Assembly (NCBI RefSeq): GCF_900095825.1
Contig: NZ_LT608315.1
Coordinates: 2,295,875-2,359,874 of the forward strand
DNA: 64,000 nucleotides
Direction: 5' to 3'
Origin: Acidaminococcus massiliensis
GTDB lineage: Bacteria > Bacillota > Negativicutes > Acidaminococcales > Acidaminococcaceae
The translations under genes and the position numbers were made by a program. Below are positions 8,276 through 17,214 of the stretch, piece by piece; position 1 is the stretch's first letter; every line of letters starts with the position of its first letter. The notes beneath the pieces are model-generated. The model made no database searches. It was given only the letters and a program-made list of their open reading frames with translations, and was not told the origin of the DNA.

Positions 8276-8340
8276 AATATAGGTCCTCCCCTCGGTAAAA
8301 AGCGAACGTTCCACAACAGGAAATAATCGTTGTACATTAC

Positions 8341-8369
8341 ATTATCTCATTATTAACGAAATCGGTCAA
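8341..8369 (-). promoter_or_regulatory. Sigma-A-type promoter of the aminotransferase operon
   Basis: On the minus strand TTGACC (8364-8369) is followed by a 17-base spacer and GATAAT (8341-8346). It lies just beyond the stop of the pilO-like gene and 65 bases before the aminotransferase start. Confidence 0.8.
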
Positions 8370-8383
8370 TAACTCCGGACTAT

Positions 8384-8935
8384 TTATCTTGATTTGGAAC
8401 TTTTCATCGGCCCAGAAAGGAATTTTCCCTGAAAGACCAATGTTTTCCCCATTTCCCGGCTCTCCAAGCGCCCCTCCCGGGTCCAGGTACCCGGAAAAGC
8501 TGCCTCCCACTGCTGGAAAAAAGCCAAGAAACTGGGGTAGGAACCCTCTAAGACAACTTCTGCACCAATTTCTCCTGTCTTTCCGTTTTTGTCCAAAGGA
8601 AGCAGGCGCAGACACCGGATCTGACTGCAGTCAGCTGTACGGGCCAGGGCTTCCAGCCAGTGTTCCCGGGACTGGGGAGCTTCCAGTTCCTTCCCGTTCC
8701 CTGCCAGCTGTCGGGCAGCCTCCTGCGCCTCCTGAGGATTCCATTGCCGGGCAAAAGCTGCCAGGATCTGGAGCTGCTGCTGGATTTGCTGCTGCTGCCT
8801 GCAGCCTTCCTGGATCTTTCTCCCTAAGGGGAAAAGGACCCCGCTCCACAGCAGGAACAGGGCCAGGAAGATCCCTACAGGGCGGGCGCTCTTTCGGCAC
8901 CCGTTCCAAAAGATTGTTTTTTTCTCAAGTTCCAT
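8384..8935 (-). CDS. PilO-like type IV pilus inner-membrane protein
   Basis: This is a 183-residue bitopic protein with a short cytoplasmic start, one membrane helix at about residues 18-38 (VGIFLALFLLWSGVLF) and then a Q-rich coiled coil (EGCRQQQQIQQQLQIL). A small periplasmic alpha/beta domain follows with the run EVVLEGSYPSFLAFFQQWE typical of PilO/GspM ferredoxin-like folds. PilO pairs with PilN in the type IV pilus alignment complex. ATG 8935 overlaps the last 11 bases of the upstream gene, whose end is PilN-like, so the order PilM-PilN-PilO is kept. No secretin, pilin or assembly ATPase is in the window. The call rests on topology and context. Confidence 0.65.
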   Translation of the reverse strand: MELEKKTIFWNGCRKSARPVGIFLALFLLWSGVLFPLGRKIQEGCRQQQQIQQQLQILAAFARQWNPQEAQEAARQLAGNGKELEAPQSREHWLEALARTADCSQIRCLRLLPLDKNGKTGEIGAEVVLEGSYPSFLAFFQQWEAAFPGTWTREGRLESREMGKTLVFQGKFLSGPMKSSKSR

Positions 8936-11222
8936 GGTTTTCCCCTTTCCATTGCAGCCGGATGGTGAATTCTTCCGTTCCGGAAACTTCTTCCTGATGT
9001 TCCAGCCCCACACCGGCCGCCTGGGGCTGCTGTTGGAGACGCCGGACCAGCTGGAGTATGCTCTCCCGTTCCAGGCTCTTTCCTTCCAGAAGGAGTACCT
9101 GTCCCCCCTGCCCCTCTTCCTGTTCCACTCGGGTTATCCAGCAGCTGGAGGGAAAAGTGCGGCCCAAAAGGGGAAGCATTTCTCCCCAGGGCAGCTGCCG
9201 GTGCAGCAGTTCCGCCCGGTTCTTTTCCTGCCGTTTCTGCACTTTCTGGGCTTCCTGCTGTTCCCGCCAAAGCCGTTCCCAGCCGGCAGCCTGACGGAGC
9301 TGCTGCCGGCATTTTCCCAGGTTCCGTTCCACCAAGAAATGAGCGCCGGTCCCGGCCAGCCAGACCGCCAGGGAACAAGCCAACAGCCCTTTTCCCACCC
9401 GGGTCCAGCGCTCCGGATCCAGGAAACTGCTTCCCGAAGGAGAAGCATAACAAAAAGGCCCCTTTTCCTTACCAGGGAGGATGCTGCCCAAAGCGCTCCA
9501 CAGTCCGAGAGAAAGGCGCTTCTTGTTCCCGTCTCTATAATAAGGAGCCCACTGGCAAAGAGGTTCCACCTCCAAACAGGCTGCCGGGCAGTCCCACAAG
9601 CTCTGGAGATGATCCAGCCAGGCCTGCTGTTCCTCCGGGGAGCCTCCGGCCAGAAAGACAGCAGAGGGCCCTTCCTGGAACCGTTCCCCTATGGCAGGAC
9701 CGGCTTTTTCCCAAACTTGCTGGAAGAGGGATTCCCGGTCTTCAGTCCAAGCATCCCTCCCGGCCTCTCCTCTCTCCAGCCGGCAGGTCCCCAGCAGCCT
9801 GCCGGCTCCATACCAGGCTCCTTGGAGGGAATTCTCTGCCAGGACCAGCAGGAAAGGCGCTGCTGCTTCTTCCAGCCAGCGTCCCCAGGCCTGGGGAGCC
9901 GCTTCCAAACGCAGGAGCCGCCAGTCCATCCCTTCAGCCAGAGTCCTGCAGGTTTCCAAGATTTCCTCAGGGACGGCCCCGGCCAGAAGGGTTTCCGGAT
10001 GGTCCGGAAAAGGAGAAAGGGCCAGCTGGAAAGTGCCGGGACCATAGGGGATCTGCTGGAGGATTTCCCAAGGAGCAGCCTCCTGCTGTTCCCGAAAGGA
10101 CATCCCTGGCAGGGACAGTTCCTGGAAAGCCATCAAGTCCGGTTCCAAGGAAAAGACGGCCTCCCGTACCGTAATTCCCCGTTTGGCGCAGACCTCTCGG
10201 AGCCATAGGACCGCATCTTCGGTCTGCTGCCGTGCCAGCCCTTTCCGGATCCGGTCTGGCCAGCAAAGTTCCAGGAACCGCTCTACTTCCCAGTGCTCAT
10301 CCTGCTGCCGGACCTGGACCAAGGTCACTTCTTCCTTTCCGATCTGGACGCCCAACAGCTGGGCTGGCCAAGGTGCCAATTTCCTCCGGAGCCAGCCACC
10401 GGCCTGTGCCAGTTTTCTCCAGCTAGGAAAGGATCCCCCTTCCAGCATCCCCAACATGGGCAGCAGATCCGTTTCCGGGAAGGATTCCATAGGCCCTGTC
10501 AATTCCAAGATCTGGAGCAGCAGTGCACAGCCGCAGAAAAAAGGAGCCAGGGGCACCGGTTCCCGCATTTTGGCCCGACGGTCTTCCCGGGCCCGGAGGC
10601 CCTTGGCCAACACAAAAGAAAGAGCCATTCCCATAGCCAGGAAAAAGCTCCTGAATCCCTGGACCGGTCCCAGCCAGAGGCCTAGGACGGCGGCCAGCTT
10701 CGGATCTCCCTCCCCCATCCCTCGGGGAGAAAGGCAGCGGATCAGCTGCAGGAAACCGCCCAAAAGGACCGCGCCGGCAAGACCAGGGAGCAGGGACTGC
10801 CCTTTAAGGACCCGTAGGACCAGGAACAGGATCCCCAGCGGGCAGAACAGGCCTTCATATAACTGGAGTTCTTCCATATCCAGCCAGGATAGGAGCAGCA
10901 GCAGTGACAAAGAGAGCCAGCGGACTCCCAATACCGGCAGCGTGCCTGGGAACCAAGCGGCCAGGAGAAACAGACAGCCTGTCAGCGCTTCCCACCAGAA
11001 AAGGGAAACGGGCAGTTTTTCTCCACAGTAACGGCAGCGGCCTCTCTGGCACAGATAACTGAAGAGGGGCACCAGATCCCGAGGTGCCAGGGGATGGCCG
11101 CAGGTTTCGCAGTGGGACCGGGGAAAGAGCACTGATCCGTCCCGTTGGAACCGGTCCGCGCAGAGGCACAGGAAACTGCCGGCACAGCAGCCCAGGATGA
11201 AGGAAAGCAAGTATTTCGCCAT
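8925..11222 (-). CDS. Fused prepilin peptidase - PilM-like - PilN-like protein
   Basis: One unbroken 765-codon frame. Residues 1-240 are a type 4 prepilin peptidase (A24): Cys pairs at 38/41 and 63/66 for zinc, several membrane helices, and the catalytic aspartates in SWLDMEEL (D115) and GMGEGDPKL (D173). From about 285 a soluble region begins with LLGVQIGKEEVTLVQV, as in PilM actin-like proteins. From about 590 a membrane helix (GLLACSLAVWLAGTGAHFLV), a long coiled coil and an alpha/beta tail resemble PilN. The start is ATG 11222, nine bases after GGAG; ATG 11228 is too close to it. The pilO-like gene overlaps its end. These parts are usually separate genes, so this is a rare fusion or a lost stop codon. 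Confidence 0.75.
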   Translation of the reverse strand: MAKYLLSFILGCCAGSFLCLCADRFQRDGSVLFPRSHCETCGHPLAPRDLVPLFSYLCQRGRCRYCGEKLPVSLFWWEALTGCLFLLAAWFPGTLPVLGVRWLSLSLLLLLSWLDMEELQLYEGLFCPLGILFLVLRVLKGQSLLPGLAGAVLLGGFLQLIRCLSPRGMGEGDPKLAAVLGLWLGPVQGFRSFFLAMGMALSFVLAKGLRAREDRRAKMREPVPLAPFFCGCALLLQILELTGPMESFPETDLLPMLGMLEGGSFPSWRKLAQAGGWLRRKLAPWPAQLLGVQIGKEEVTLVQVRQQDEHWEVERFLELCWPDRIRKGLARQQTEDAVLWLREVCAKRGITVREAVFSLEPDLMAFQELSLPGMSFREQQEAAPWEILQQIPYGPGTFQLALSPFPDHPETLLAGAVPEEILETCRTLAEGMDWRLLRLEAAPQAWGRWLEEAAAPFLLVLAENSLQGAWYGAGRLLGTCRLERGEAGRDAWTEDRESLFQQVWEKAGPAIGERFQEGPSAVFLAGGSPEEQQAWLDHLQSLWDCPAACLEVEPLCQWAPYYRDGNKKRLSLGLWSALGSILPGKEKGPFCYASPSGSSFLDPERWTRVGKGLLACSLAVWLAGTGAHFLVERNLGKCRQQLRQAAGWERLWREQQEAQKVQKRQEKNRAELLHRQLPWGEMLPLLGRTFPSSCWITRVEQEEGQGGQVLLLEGKSLERESILQLVRRLQQQPQAAGVGLEHQEEVSGTEEFTIRLQWKGENHGT

Positions 11223-11238
11223 TTCCATCTGCTCCTTT

Positions 11239-12763
11239 CTATCCTTGGATGCTGGTCCGCAGCTGGATGGCCTCTCCCAGATGGAGAGCGGTGATTTCCT
11301 GGCTGCCGGCCAAGTCTGCGATGGTCCGAGCCACTTTGATGATCCGATCATGGCTCCGGGCACTGAGTCCCAGGTTCACGAAATATTTTTCCAACAGGGC
11401 TTCCGCCTGGGGTGTCAGCGGGCAGCATGCCTTCACTTCCCGGCGTCCCATGCTGGCATTGCAGAACAGATGGGTCCCTTTCAGCCGCTCCCGCTGGATC
11501 TGCCGGGCCGCCACCACCCGCTGCCGGATGGAGGCCGAACTTTCTTCCCGTTTCCGGCTTTTCATTTCCTGGTATTGGAGCCGGGGCACATGGATCTGGA
11601 TATCGATCCGATCCAATAGAGGTCCGGAAATCTTTTTTTGATACCGGGCAATGTCTCCCGGCCGGCAAGTGCACTGGTGCAGCTGGTCTTCTTCTCCCCA
11701 GAAGCCGCAGGGGCAGGGATTTTGGGCCGCCACCAGGATGAACCGAGCTGGATAGGTCAGGGAAGCCTGGACCCGGCTGATGGTGACCATCCCATCTTCC
11801 AGCGGCTGCCGAAGCACTTCCAAAGCGCTCCGGGAAAACTCAGGGAGTTCATCCAGGAACAGGACCCCATGGTGGCTGAGGGTCACTTCTCCCGGCCGTG
11901 GGATGCTCCCTCCCCCGATCAGGGCGGATTGGGACACGGTGTGATGGGGACTGCGGAAAGGCCGTTCTGCCATGATGCCGTGACGGCCCTGGAGGAGACC
12001 GGAAATGCTGTAGATCTTCGTGACTTCCAGGGCCTCCTCTTCTGTCATGGGAGGCAGGATGGTGGGCAGCCTCCGGGCCAGCATGGTTTTCCCTGCGCCG
12101 GGTGCTCCCACCATCAAGCACATTGTGCCCTCCGGCAGCAGCAATCTCCAGTGCCCGTTTGGCCACTTTCTGCCCCTGGACATCGGCAAAATCCACCAAT
12201 CCCTCCTGGGGTTTTTCCAATTCCAATATTTTCTTGGCCAGAGGCTGGAGGGGATGCCGTCCCTGGAAATGGTCGATGATTTCTCCCAGATTCCCAGCTG
12301 TATACACAGCGATGCCATCCACCAGCTCCCCTTCAGCCCGGTTGCCGGAGGGGATGAAGATGGCCGGCATCCCTTCCTCCCTGGCCCGGAGGATCATGGG
12401 AAGGATACCGTTCACCGGCCGCAGGGAACCATCCAAGGCCAGCTCTCCAGCAAAGACGGGCATGGGATCCGGCAGTGTGACATACTGTTTGGCAGCCAGG
12501 ACTCCCATGGCGATGGGCAGATCCAGCCCGGCCCCATCTTTTTTTAGGTCTGCGGGAGCCAGGTTCACGGTGATATGGGTATCGGGGAACCGGAAACCGG
12601 AATTCTTCACTGCTGCTTTGACCCGTTCTCGGGCCTCTTTTACTGCCACATCCGGCAGGCCTACCATTTCAAAAGCCGGCATACCGTTGGTCACATCCAC
12701 TTCTACCGTAACCATTTCTCCGTTGATGCCTCGGGTGGTCTCCCCCCAGGTCCGTGCATACAT
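11239..12763 (-). pseudogene. comM: comM / YifB AAA+ helicase, frameshifted
   Basis: Read together, two minus-strand frames give a full ~507-residue Mg-chelatase-like ATPase. The first covers MYARTWGETTRGINGEM to GGHNVL (from 12763). The second covers LMVGAPGAGKTM through the Walker B LFLDELPEFS and sensor region to 11239. The frame changes inside the codon run before Walker A, where CTTGATG would read CTGATG; one extra A at 12116/12117 on the plus strand accounts for it. ComM promotes branch migration during natural transformation. The start has AAGGAG upstream. If the base is real the gene is dead and transformation may be weakened; if not, it is a sequencing error in a short A pair. Confidence 0.88.
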
Positions 12764-12783
12764 GGGATCAGCTCCTTTGTAGT

Positions 12784-12890
12784 GAATCATTCATCGTGTG
12801 TCGTTTGTCGTGGTTCGTTCATCGTGTCTCGTTTTGTTGGAAGCCAGCTGGGCCGGCTTCCTTCGGCAGTTGACCATTGATAATTAACAG
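12784..12890. repeat. Low-complexity intergenic stretch with hairpin
   Basis: The stretch holds repeated TCATCGTGT/TCGTTTGTCG-like units and a hairpin GGAAGCC (12839-12845) / GGCTTCC (12855-12861). It recalls the modular build of the GTCACTGG elements but shares no long identity with them. No coding sequence or promoter is evident. Confidence 0.4.
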
Positions 12891-12899
12891 ATTTTATCT

Positions 12900-13256
12900 T
12901 TAAAAGCAATTCTTCAAATGATTCAGAGAAATTTCTCCATACAGATCTAAGATTTCAATGATATCGAACCGGCACCGGCAGCGGAATACCGGATGTTCCC
13001 GGAGATAACACCAGGCCGTTTTCCGCAGGCGGAGCTGCTTGGTCCGGGTCACTGCGGCTGCCGGACGGCCGAATTTCAGGCTGTGCCGGCTCTTCACTTC
13101 TACAAAAGCCACCACCCCCCGGTGCCGGGCCACAATATCCAATTCTCCCCAGGCACAGCTGTAGTTCCGGTCCAGGATCTCATAGCCCTGCCTTTCCAGA
13201 TACCGGACCGCCCTGTCTTCTCCCCAGTTCCCGAACTGGCGGCGCTGGTGGACCAT
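12900..13256 (-). CDS. yraN: YraN-family (UPF0102) nuclease-fold protein
   Basis: This 118-residue protein has the UPF0102 pattern NWGEDRAVRYLERQGYEILDRNY, then GELDIVARHRGVVAFVEVKSR. The Glu, Asp and ExK residues form a restriction-endonuclease-like active site. Its biological role is unsettled; proposals link it to Holliday junctions or DNA processing. ATG 13256 follows AAAGGAG by eight bases; an in-frame ATG at 13274 would add six residues. It lies between rnhB and comM, the usual order in Firmicutes (rplS-lepB-rbgA-rnhB-yraN-comM). A 245-base gap with an inverted-repeat element separates it from rnhB. Confidence 0.88.
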   Translation of the reverse strand: MVHQRRQFGNWGEDRAVRYLERQGYEILDRNYSCAWGELDIVARHRGVVAFVEVKSRHSLKFGRPAAAVTRTKQLRLRKTAWCYLREHPVFRCRCRFDIIEILDLYGEISLNHLKNCF

Positions 13257-13297
13257 GCATATCACTCCTTTCATAGCTGTAGAGCCGCTCACGGCTC

Positions 13298-13474
13298 AGT
13301 CGGAAGTCTGAAGTCGGGAGTCCTTGGATAAATTTGCAAGCAAATTTTAGAATATGTATAACCGTTGGGCGAAATGAAATCTTTGAACACTTCCGATTCT
13401 GGTTCTACATAATCAGAAGGACCTGACATCAAGACAGGTCCTGTCCTGAGGCTTCAGACTTCTGACTCCCGACT
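13298..13474. repeat. Inverted-repeat intergenic element (177 bp)
   Basis: The left end (13298-13323, beginning AGTCGGAAGTCTGAAG) and the right end (13449-13474, closing TTCTGACTCCCGACT) are inverted copies matching at about 20 of 26 positions. Inside is a hairpin on AGGACCTG/CAGGTCCT. It codes for nothing and parts rnhB from yraN, two genes usually adjacent. It looks like a miniature mobile element. Confidence 0.6.
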
Positions 13475-13477
13475 GAT

Positions 13478-13499
13478 GGCTGTTGCCCTGGCAACAGCC
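13478..13499 (-). terminator. Hairpin after rnhB
   Basis: GGCTGTTGCC (13478-13487) pairs with GGCAACAGCC (13490-13499), directly downstream of the rnhB stop at 13502. No T run follows, so termination may be weak. It is one of the recurring GCTGTTGC-type hairpins. Confidence 0.55.
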
Positions 13500-13501
13500 C
13501 C

Positions 13502-14314
13502 CTACTTCAGTTTCAGCAGTTTGTTTTCACTGACGGCGGGTTCTTTCAGCCCCATGGATTTCAGGGGTTCATAACTTCTCCGGTGCCAGGGACAGGGACC
13601 GCAGTCCAGGATGGCCTGGATGTGCTGGGCCGTTCCGTATCCTTTGTGCTGGGCAAAGCCGAACTGGGGATACTGGCTGTCCAGTTCCTGCATCAGATGA
13701 TCCCTTGTCACTTTAGCAATGATGGAAGCTGCCGCCACCGCCGCACTTTTGCTGTCCCCATGGACCAGGTCCTCCACCGCCATCCCAGGGATTTCCAGAG
13801 GCATGGCATCGGTAATAGCCGCCTGGGGCCGTACCTTCAGGTGGGTCAGACAAAGAGTCATGGCCTTTTTCGCCGCCTGGTAGATATTCAGCCGGTCGAT
13901 TTCCCGGGGCCCCAAGATGCTGACGGTCACACTCACTGCCTGTTCCAAGATTTCTTGATACAAAGTCTCCCGCCGGGCAGCCGTCACTTTTTTCGAATCG
14001 TTCAGCCCCGGCAGCCAGATGGTGTGGGGCAGGATCACTGCCGCCGTGACCAAGGGACCGGCCAAAGGGCCCCGGCCCGCTTCATCGCAGCCAGCTACCT
14101 GCTCCAGGCCTTTTTCCCAGAAGGCCCGTTCCAGATCCTGGAGACGGTCCAGCCTTTCCCGTTCTGCCGCCCGAGCCGCCTGTTTCCGTTCATAGGCTTC
14201 CAGCAGCTTCCGGACTCCAGCCCGGGAGTCCTGCCGCCAGACAGCCAGTTCTTCCGGAGCAGGGCCTGCCTTCAGCTTTTCCCGGATAGCCTGGATGCTT
14301 TCTCCCCGGGTCAT
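13502..14314 (-). CDS. rnhB: Ribonuclease HII
   Basis: This 270-residue enzyme removes ribonucleotides from DNA and RNA from RNA-DNA hybrids. The type 2 RNase H active site is visible: [16 protein letters not shown] with the first Asp-Glu pair, LNDSKK, and AITDAMPL with the third acid. [21 protein letters not shown] also matches the family. The first ~75 residues before the catalytic domain form a charged helical extension, as in many Firmicutes RNase HII proteins. ATG 14314 overlaps the rbgA stop as ATGA, so translation is coupled. Confidence 0.96.
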   Translation of the reverse strand: MTRGESIQAIREKLKAGPAPEELAVWRQDSRAGVRKLLEAYERKQAARAAERERLDRLQDLERAFWEKGLEQVAGCDEAGRGPLAGPLVTAAVILPHTIWLPGLNDSKKVTAARRETLYQEILEQAVSVTVSILGPREIDRLNIYQAAKKAMTLCLTHLKVRPQAAITDAMPLEIPGMAVEDLVHGDSKSAAVAAASIIAKVTRDHLMQELDSQYPQFGFAQHKGYGTAQHIQAILDCGPCPWHRRSYEPLKSMGLKEPAVSENKLLKLK

Positions 14315-15204
14315 GATTCTGCACTTTCCCCAGGGGCTTTTTCCAGGCTGAAGGCCCCCAGCTTCCCCATCTTGAAATCCCGGAGGATCATCTGGATGGT
14401 CTTGTTCAGGTCCAGGTTCCCGCCGGCCTTCAGACAGCCCCGGGCCCGGGCAATCTTTTCCTCCACGGTTTCTACCGTGTCTTCCGGTGCCAGTTCGATC
14501 CGGTAGCTGGCAGCCAGTTCCTGGGGATACAGCTTCACCAGCCGCTGGACCAGGATGTGGACGGCCGTTTCCTGATCGAAGACTTCTTCCCGGATGGCCC
14601 CAGTGACAGCCAGACAGAAACCGGTTTCCGGATTGTCGAATTTGGGCCAGAGGACCCCTGGCGTATCCAGCAGTTCCAGTCCCTTTCCCAGGATCACCCA
14701 CTGGGGTCCCCTCGTCACCCCCGGCTTATTCTGGGCCGCAGCTTTGTTCTTTCCCAGGAGACGGTTGATCAGGGTGGATTTTCCCACATTGGGGATGCCT
14801 ACGATCATCACCCGGATAGAACGGTTCCGGACCCCCTTCTTCCGCCATTTTTCCAGGGTAGGTTCTCCCGCTTTCTGGATGGCGCTGATGAGGGCTTTGA
14901 TCCCTTTGCCCTTTTGGCAGTCCACTTCCAAGGCCGTGAAACTGTGTTTCTTGAAATAAGCCAGCCAGTCCCGGGTCCGGTCCGGATCGGCCATATCGGT
15001 TTTGTTCAGGACCACGATTTTCTGCTTGCTGCCGATCAGCTGCTGGAGCATAGGATTGGCACTGGATCGGGGAATCCGGGCATCCAAGAGTTCTACCACC
15101 ACATCCACCAGTTTCAGGTTGGCTTCCATCATCCGTTTGGCCTTGGTCATGTGGCCGGGGAACCACTGGATATGGAATTTCTTTCCGCCGATTGTATTTT
15201 CCAT
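14311..15204 (-). CDS. rbgA: Ribosome biogenesis GTPase RbgA (YlqF)
   Basis: This 297-residue GTPase has a circularly permuted G domain: LNKTDMAD (G4) comes before [12 protein letters not shown] (G1) and LDTPGVLWP (G3). The start [16 protein letters not shown] is diagnostic for YlqF/RbgA. It acts late in assembly of the 50S subunit, where it is needed for entry of proteins such as L16. The C-terminal ANTAR-like helical part follows residue ~200. AGAAAGGAA precedes ATG 15204. It shares a transcript with rnhB; a strong terminator at 15340-15379 separates it from lepB upstream, so it needs its own promoter near 15267. Confidence 0.95.
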   Translation of the reverse strand: MENTIGGKKFHIQWFPGHMTKAKRMMEANLKLVDVVVELLDARIPRSSANPMLQQLIGSKQKIVVLNKTDMADPDRTRDWLAYFKKHSFTALEVDCQKGKGIKALISAIQKAGEPTLEKWRKKGVRNRSIRVMIVGIPNVGKSTLINRLLGKNKAAAQNKPGVTRGPQWVILGKGLELLDTPGVLWPKFDNPETGFCLAVTGAIREEVFDQETAVHILVQRLVKLYPQELAASYRIELAPEDTVETVEEKIARARGCLKAGGNLDLNKTIQMILRDFKMGKLGAFSLEKAPGESAES

Positions 15205-15266
15205 GGAAACTTCCTTTCTATTAGAAAAACAGGCACGTCCGTGCCCGGTCTATTTGCATAGGCCCC

Positions 15267-15272
15267 ATTATA
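15267..15272 (-). promoter_or_regulatory. Possible extended -10 of rbgA promoter
   Basis: On the minus strand TGGTATAAT ends at 15267. This is a TATAAT box with an upstream TG. No good -35 is seen. It lies between the lepB terminator and rbgA. Confidence 0.5.
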
Positions 15273-15339
15273 CCATGATTCCCCAAGAGAAGCGAATGAT
15301 GGAAAAAGCAGGTCATTAATGGGAATTTGGTGCAGTAAA

Positions 15340-15379
15340 GGGGCTGTGAAAAAATGAAAGATCATTTTTTCACAGCCCC
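15340..15379 (-). terminator. Terminator after lepB
   Basis: An 18-bp perfect stem joins GGGGCTGTGAAAAAATGA (15340-15357) to its complement at 15362-15379. The minus-strand side runs into TTTA. It shares its stem with hairpins at 32060 and 60286. Confidence 0.85.
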
Positions 15380-15384
15380 TTCTT

Positions 15385-15924
15385 TCACGGCAGCGCTCTT
15401 ACTTGTCCCAAGGGCCAGAAGATGAAGCTGGCCTTGCCTTTCACCAGGCTCAGGTCCACGAAGCCCACATCCCGGAACCGGCTGTCTTCGGAGTTATTCC
15501 GGTTGTCCCCCATGACAAAGATATGGCCGGCAGGGACGGTGGTCTTAGGCAGGTTGGTATGGAAGGGTTCCCGGATGTAGCTTTCATCCAAGGCTTGCCC
15601 GTTCACATAGGTCTTCCCGTCCCGGATCTCGATGGTGTCTCCCCCTACGGCGATGACCCGTTTGATGAAGTCCCTGCGGGTATCGCTGGGATATTTGAAC
15701 ACGATGATCTCTCCCCGTTTGGGCTGGCGGGTGTAATAGACCAGTTTGTTCACCAGGAGCCGTTCCTGATCCTGGAGGGTGTTCATCATGGAAGGGCCGG
15801 AAACCATATAGGGTTCCACCAGGAAAGTGCGGATTCCGAAGGCCAGCACCACTGCCACGATGATGGAAATCAGCCAATCGCTGACGGTATCCTGCCAGGA
15901 GCCAGATTTCTTTTCTTCGCTCAT
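15385..15924 (-). CDS. lepB: Signal peptidase I
   Basis: This 179-residue membrane-bound serine protease removes Sec/Tat signal peptides outside the cytoplasmic membrane. An N-terminal membrane helix (WLISIIVAVVLAFGI) is followed by MVSGPSMMNTL with the nucleophile serine, DFIKRVIAVGGD with the general-base lysine, and GDNRNNSEDSR. Length and motifs are those of Firmicutes SipS-type enzymes. ATG 15924 follows AAGGAG (15931-15936) by six bases. The gene lies between rplS and rbgA, the standard location, but hairpins on both sides suggest it is transcribed on its own or by readthrough from rplS. Confidence 0.96.
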   Translation of the reverse strand: MSEEKKSGSWQDTVSDWLISIIVAVVLAFGIRTFLVEPYMVSGPSMMNTLQDQERLLVNKLVYYTRQPKRGEIIVFKYPSDTRRDFIKRVIAVGGDTIEIRDGKTYVNGQALDESYIREPFHTNLPKTTVPAGHIFVMGDNRNNSEDSRFRDVGFVDLSLVKGKASFIFWPLGQVRALP

Positions 15925-15941
15925 GAATATCTCCTTCACAG

Positions 15942-15969
15942 AAAAAAGGCAGTTGCCGGAGCAACTGCC
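15942..15969 (-). terminator. Terminator of rplS
   Basis: GGCAGTTGC (15948-15956) pairs with GCAACTGCC (15961-15969). On the minus strand a run of six T follows. It sits between the rplS stop and the lepB start and may let part of the transcription through to lepB. Confidence 0.85.
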
Positions 15970-15981
15970 TCATTGATCCGA

Positions 15982-16323
15982 TTACCGACGTTCTCTGATA
16001 CGAGCGGCTTTACCGGTCAGTTTACGCAGATAGTACAGTTTTGCTCTGCGTACCACACCTCTGTGAGATACCACGATCTTTTCCAGACGCGGGGAATGCA
16101 CAGGGAACATTCTTTCCACACCCACACCGGAAGCAATGCGGCGAACGGTGAACATTTCCCGGGAGCCAGCACCGCTCCGGGCAATGCAGACGCCTTCAAA
16201 CAGCTGAACACGTTCACGGGTACCTTCGACAACCTTCACATAGACTTTCAGGGTATCGCCAGGACGGAATTCAGGAATGTCGGAACGCAGCTGTTCCTTT
16301 TCAATTGCTTCAATAACGTTCAT
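15982..16323 (-). CDS. rplS: 50S ribosomal protein L19
   Basis: The 113-residue sequence starts [19 protein letters not shown] and contains [27 protein letters not shown] and the basic end [16 protein letters not shown], the standard bacterial L19. The protein lies at the 30S-50S interface near the A site. A GAGGAGG site precedes the ATG. Although trmD lies just upstream, a TATAAT promoter in the 119-base gap suggests separate control. Confidence 0.98.
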   Translation of the reverse strand: MNVIEAIEKEQLRSDIPEFRPGDTLKVYVKVVEGTRERVQLFEGVCIARSGAGSREMFTVRRIASGVGVERMFPVHSPRLEKIVVSHRGVVRRAKLYYLRKLTGKAARIRERR

Positions 16324-16404
16324 TTATAATTTCCTCCTCAGAATCCAAGACGTTCATGTCTAGCCACGTGCTAACAGCGGACCGCCCGTTAATGCATACG
16401 CTGT

Positions 16405-16434
16405 ATTATACCATACAGCCGGCTCTCGGTGCAA
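16405..16434 (-). promoter_or_regulatory. Promoter of rplS
   Basis: Minus strand: TTGCAC (16429-16434), 18-base spacer, TATAAT (16405-16410). The -10 sits inside a small palindrome, CTGTAT-tatacc-ATACAG, which could be an operator. The leader of about 80 bases downstream can fold into short hairpins, but I do not recognise a named leader motif. Confidence 0.7.
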
Positions 16435-16442
16435 CCAGAAAG

Positions 16443-17213
16443 TCAGGATTCCTGGCTTTTTCCGGCTGCCCGGGACTTCTCTTTTTCTTCTTCTTCCATG
16501 GCCAAGAACAGTTTCCCGTCCCCTTTCTGCCACTGCATGCTCCGCAGCAGCTCCGGGCGGTGGCGGAACGTAGCCCGCAGGCTTTCCTTCCGCCGCCACT
16601 GGCCGATTTTTGCGTGGTCTCCGGAGAGCAGGATCTCCGGTACGGTTTTGCCCTGATATTCCACAGGGCGGGTATACTGGGGATATTCCAGCAGGCTGTC
16701 CTGGAAAGAATCTTCTTCCGCACTCACCTGCTTGCCCAGTACGCCGGGGATGAATCGGGCCACGGCATCCATGATGCACAGGGCAGGCAGTTCACCTCCG
16801 GTAAGGACGAAATCCCCGATGGAAAGCCGGAGATCAGCTTCTTCAAGGATCCGTTCGTCAAAACCTTCATAATGGCCGCAGAGAAAGATCAGGTCCCTGC
16901 CACTCCGGGCCAGCCGGCAGACCCGATCCTGGCGGAGGGGTTCCCCCACCGGGGTCAGGGCAGCCACAAGGGCGTCGGGAGCCAATTTCCGGGCCCGGTC
17001 CAAGGCTGCCAAAAAGGTCTGGGGCTTCAGGACCATGCCGGCACCGCCGCCGCAGGTGGTATCGTCCACGCTCCGGTGCCGGTCCGTAGCATAGTCCCGA
17101 GGATCCACACAGTCTACTGTGAGCAGCCCTTCTTGGGCTGCCCGTCCCAGGATGCTCCAGGCGCTGGCACTCCTGATCATCTCCGGAAAGAGAGTGATAA
17201 AGACGAATTTCAT
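16443..17213 (-). CDS. trmD: tRNA (guanine37-N1)-methyltransferase
   Basis: This 256-residue SPOUT enzyme methylates G37 next to the anticodon and prevents +1 frameshifting. MKFVFITLFPEMI at the start, GGGAGMV, CGHYEGFDERI and IGDFVLTGGELPAL (the trefoil-knot S-adenosylmethionine site) are all present, as is RPVEYQGKTVPEILLSGDH. The C-terminus ends in a Lys/Glu-rich tail. The start follows the rimM stop by one base, so the two are translationally coupled. It closes the ylxM-ffh-rpsP-khpA-ylqD-rimM-trmD operon. Confidence 0.97.
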   Translation of the reverse strand: MKFVFITLFPEMIRSASAWSILGRAAQEGLLTVDCVDPRDYATDRHRSVDDTTCGGGAGMVLKPQTFLAALDRARKLAPDALVAALTPVGEPLRQDRVCRLARSGRDLIFLCGHYEGFDERILEEADLRLSIGDFVLTGGELPALCIMDAVARFIPGVLGKQVSAEEDSFQDSLLEYPQYTRPVEYQGKTVPEILLSGDHAKIGQWRRKESLRATFRHRPELLRSMQWQKGDGKLFLAMEEEEKEKSRAAGKSQES

Positions 17214-17214
17214 A

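Noticed and set aside
16324-16400. Named L19 leader RNA motif before rplS
   Set aside because: Short hairpins can be drawn, but the fold does not clearly match a known leader and could be chance.
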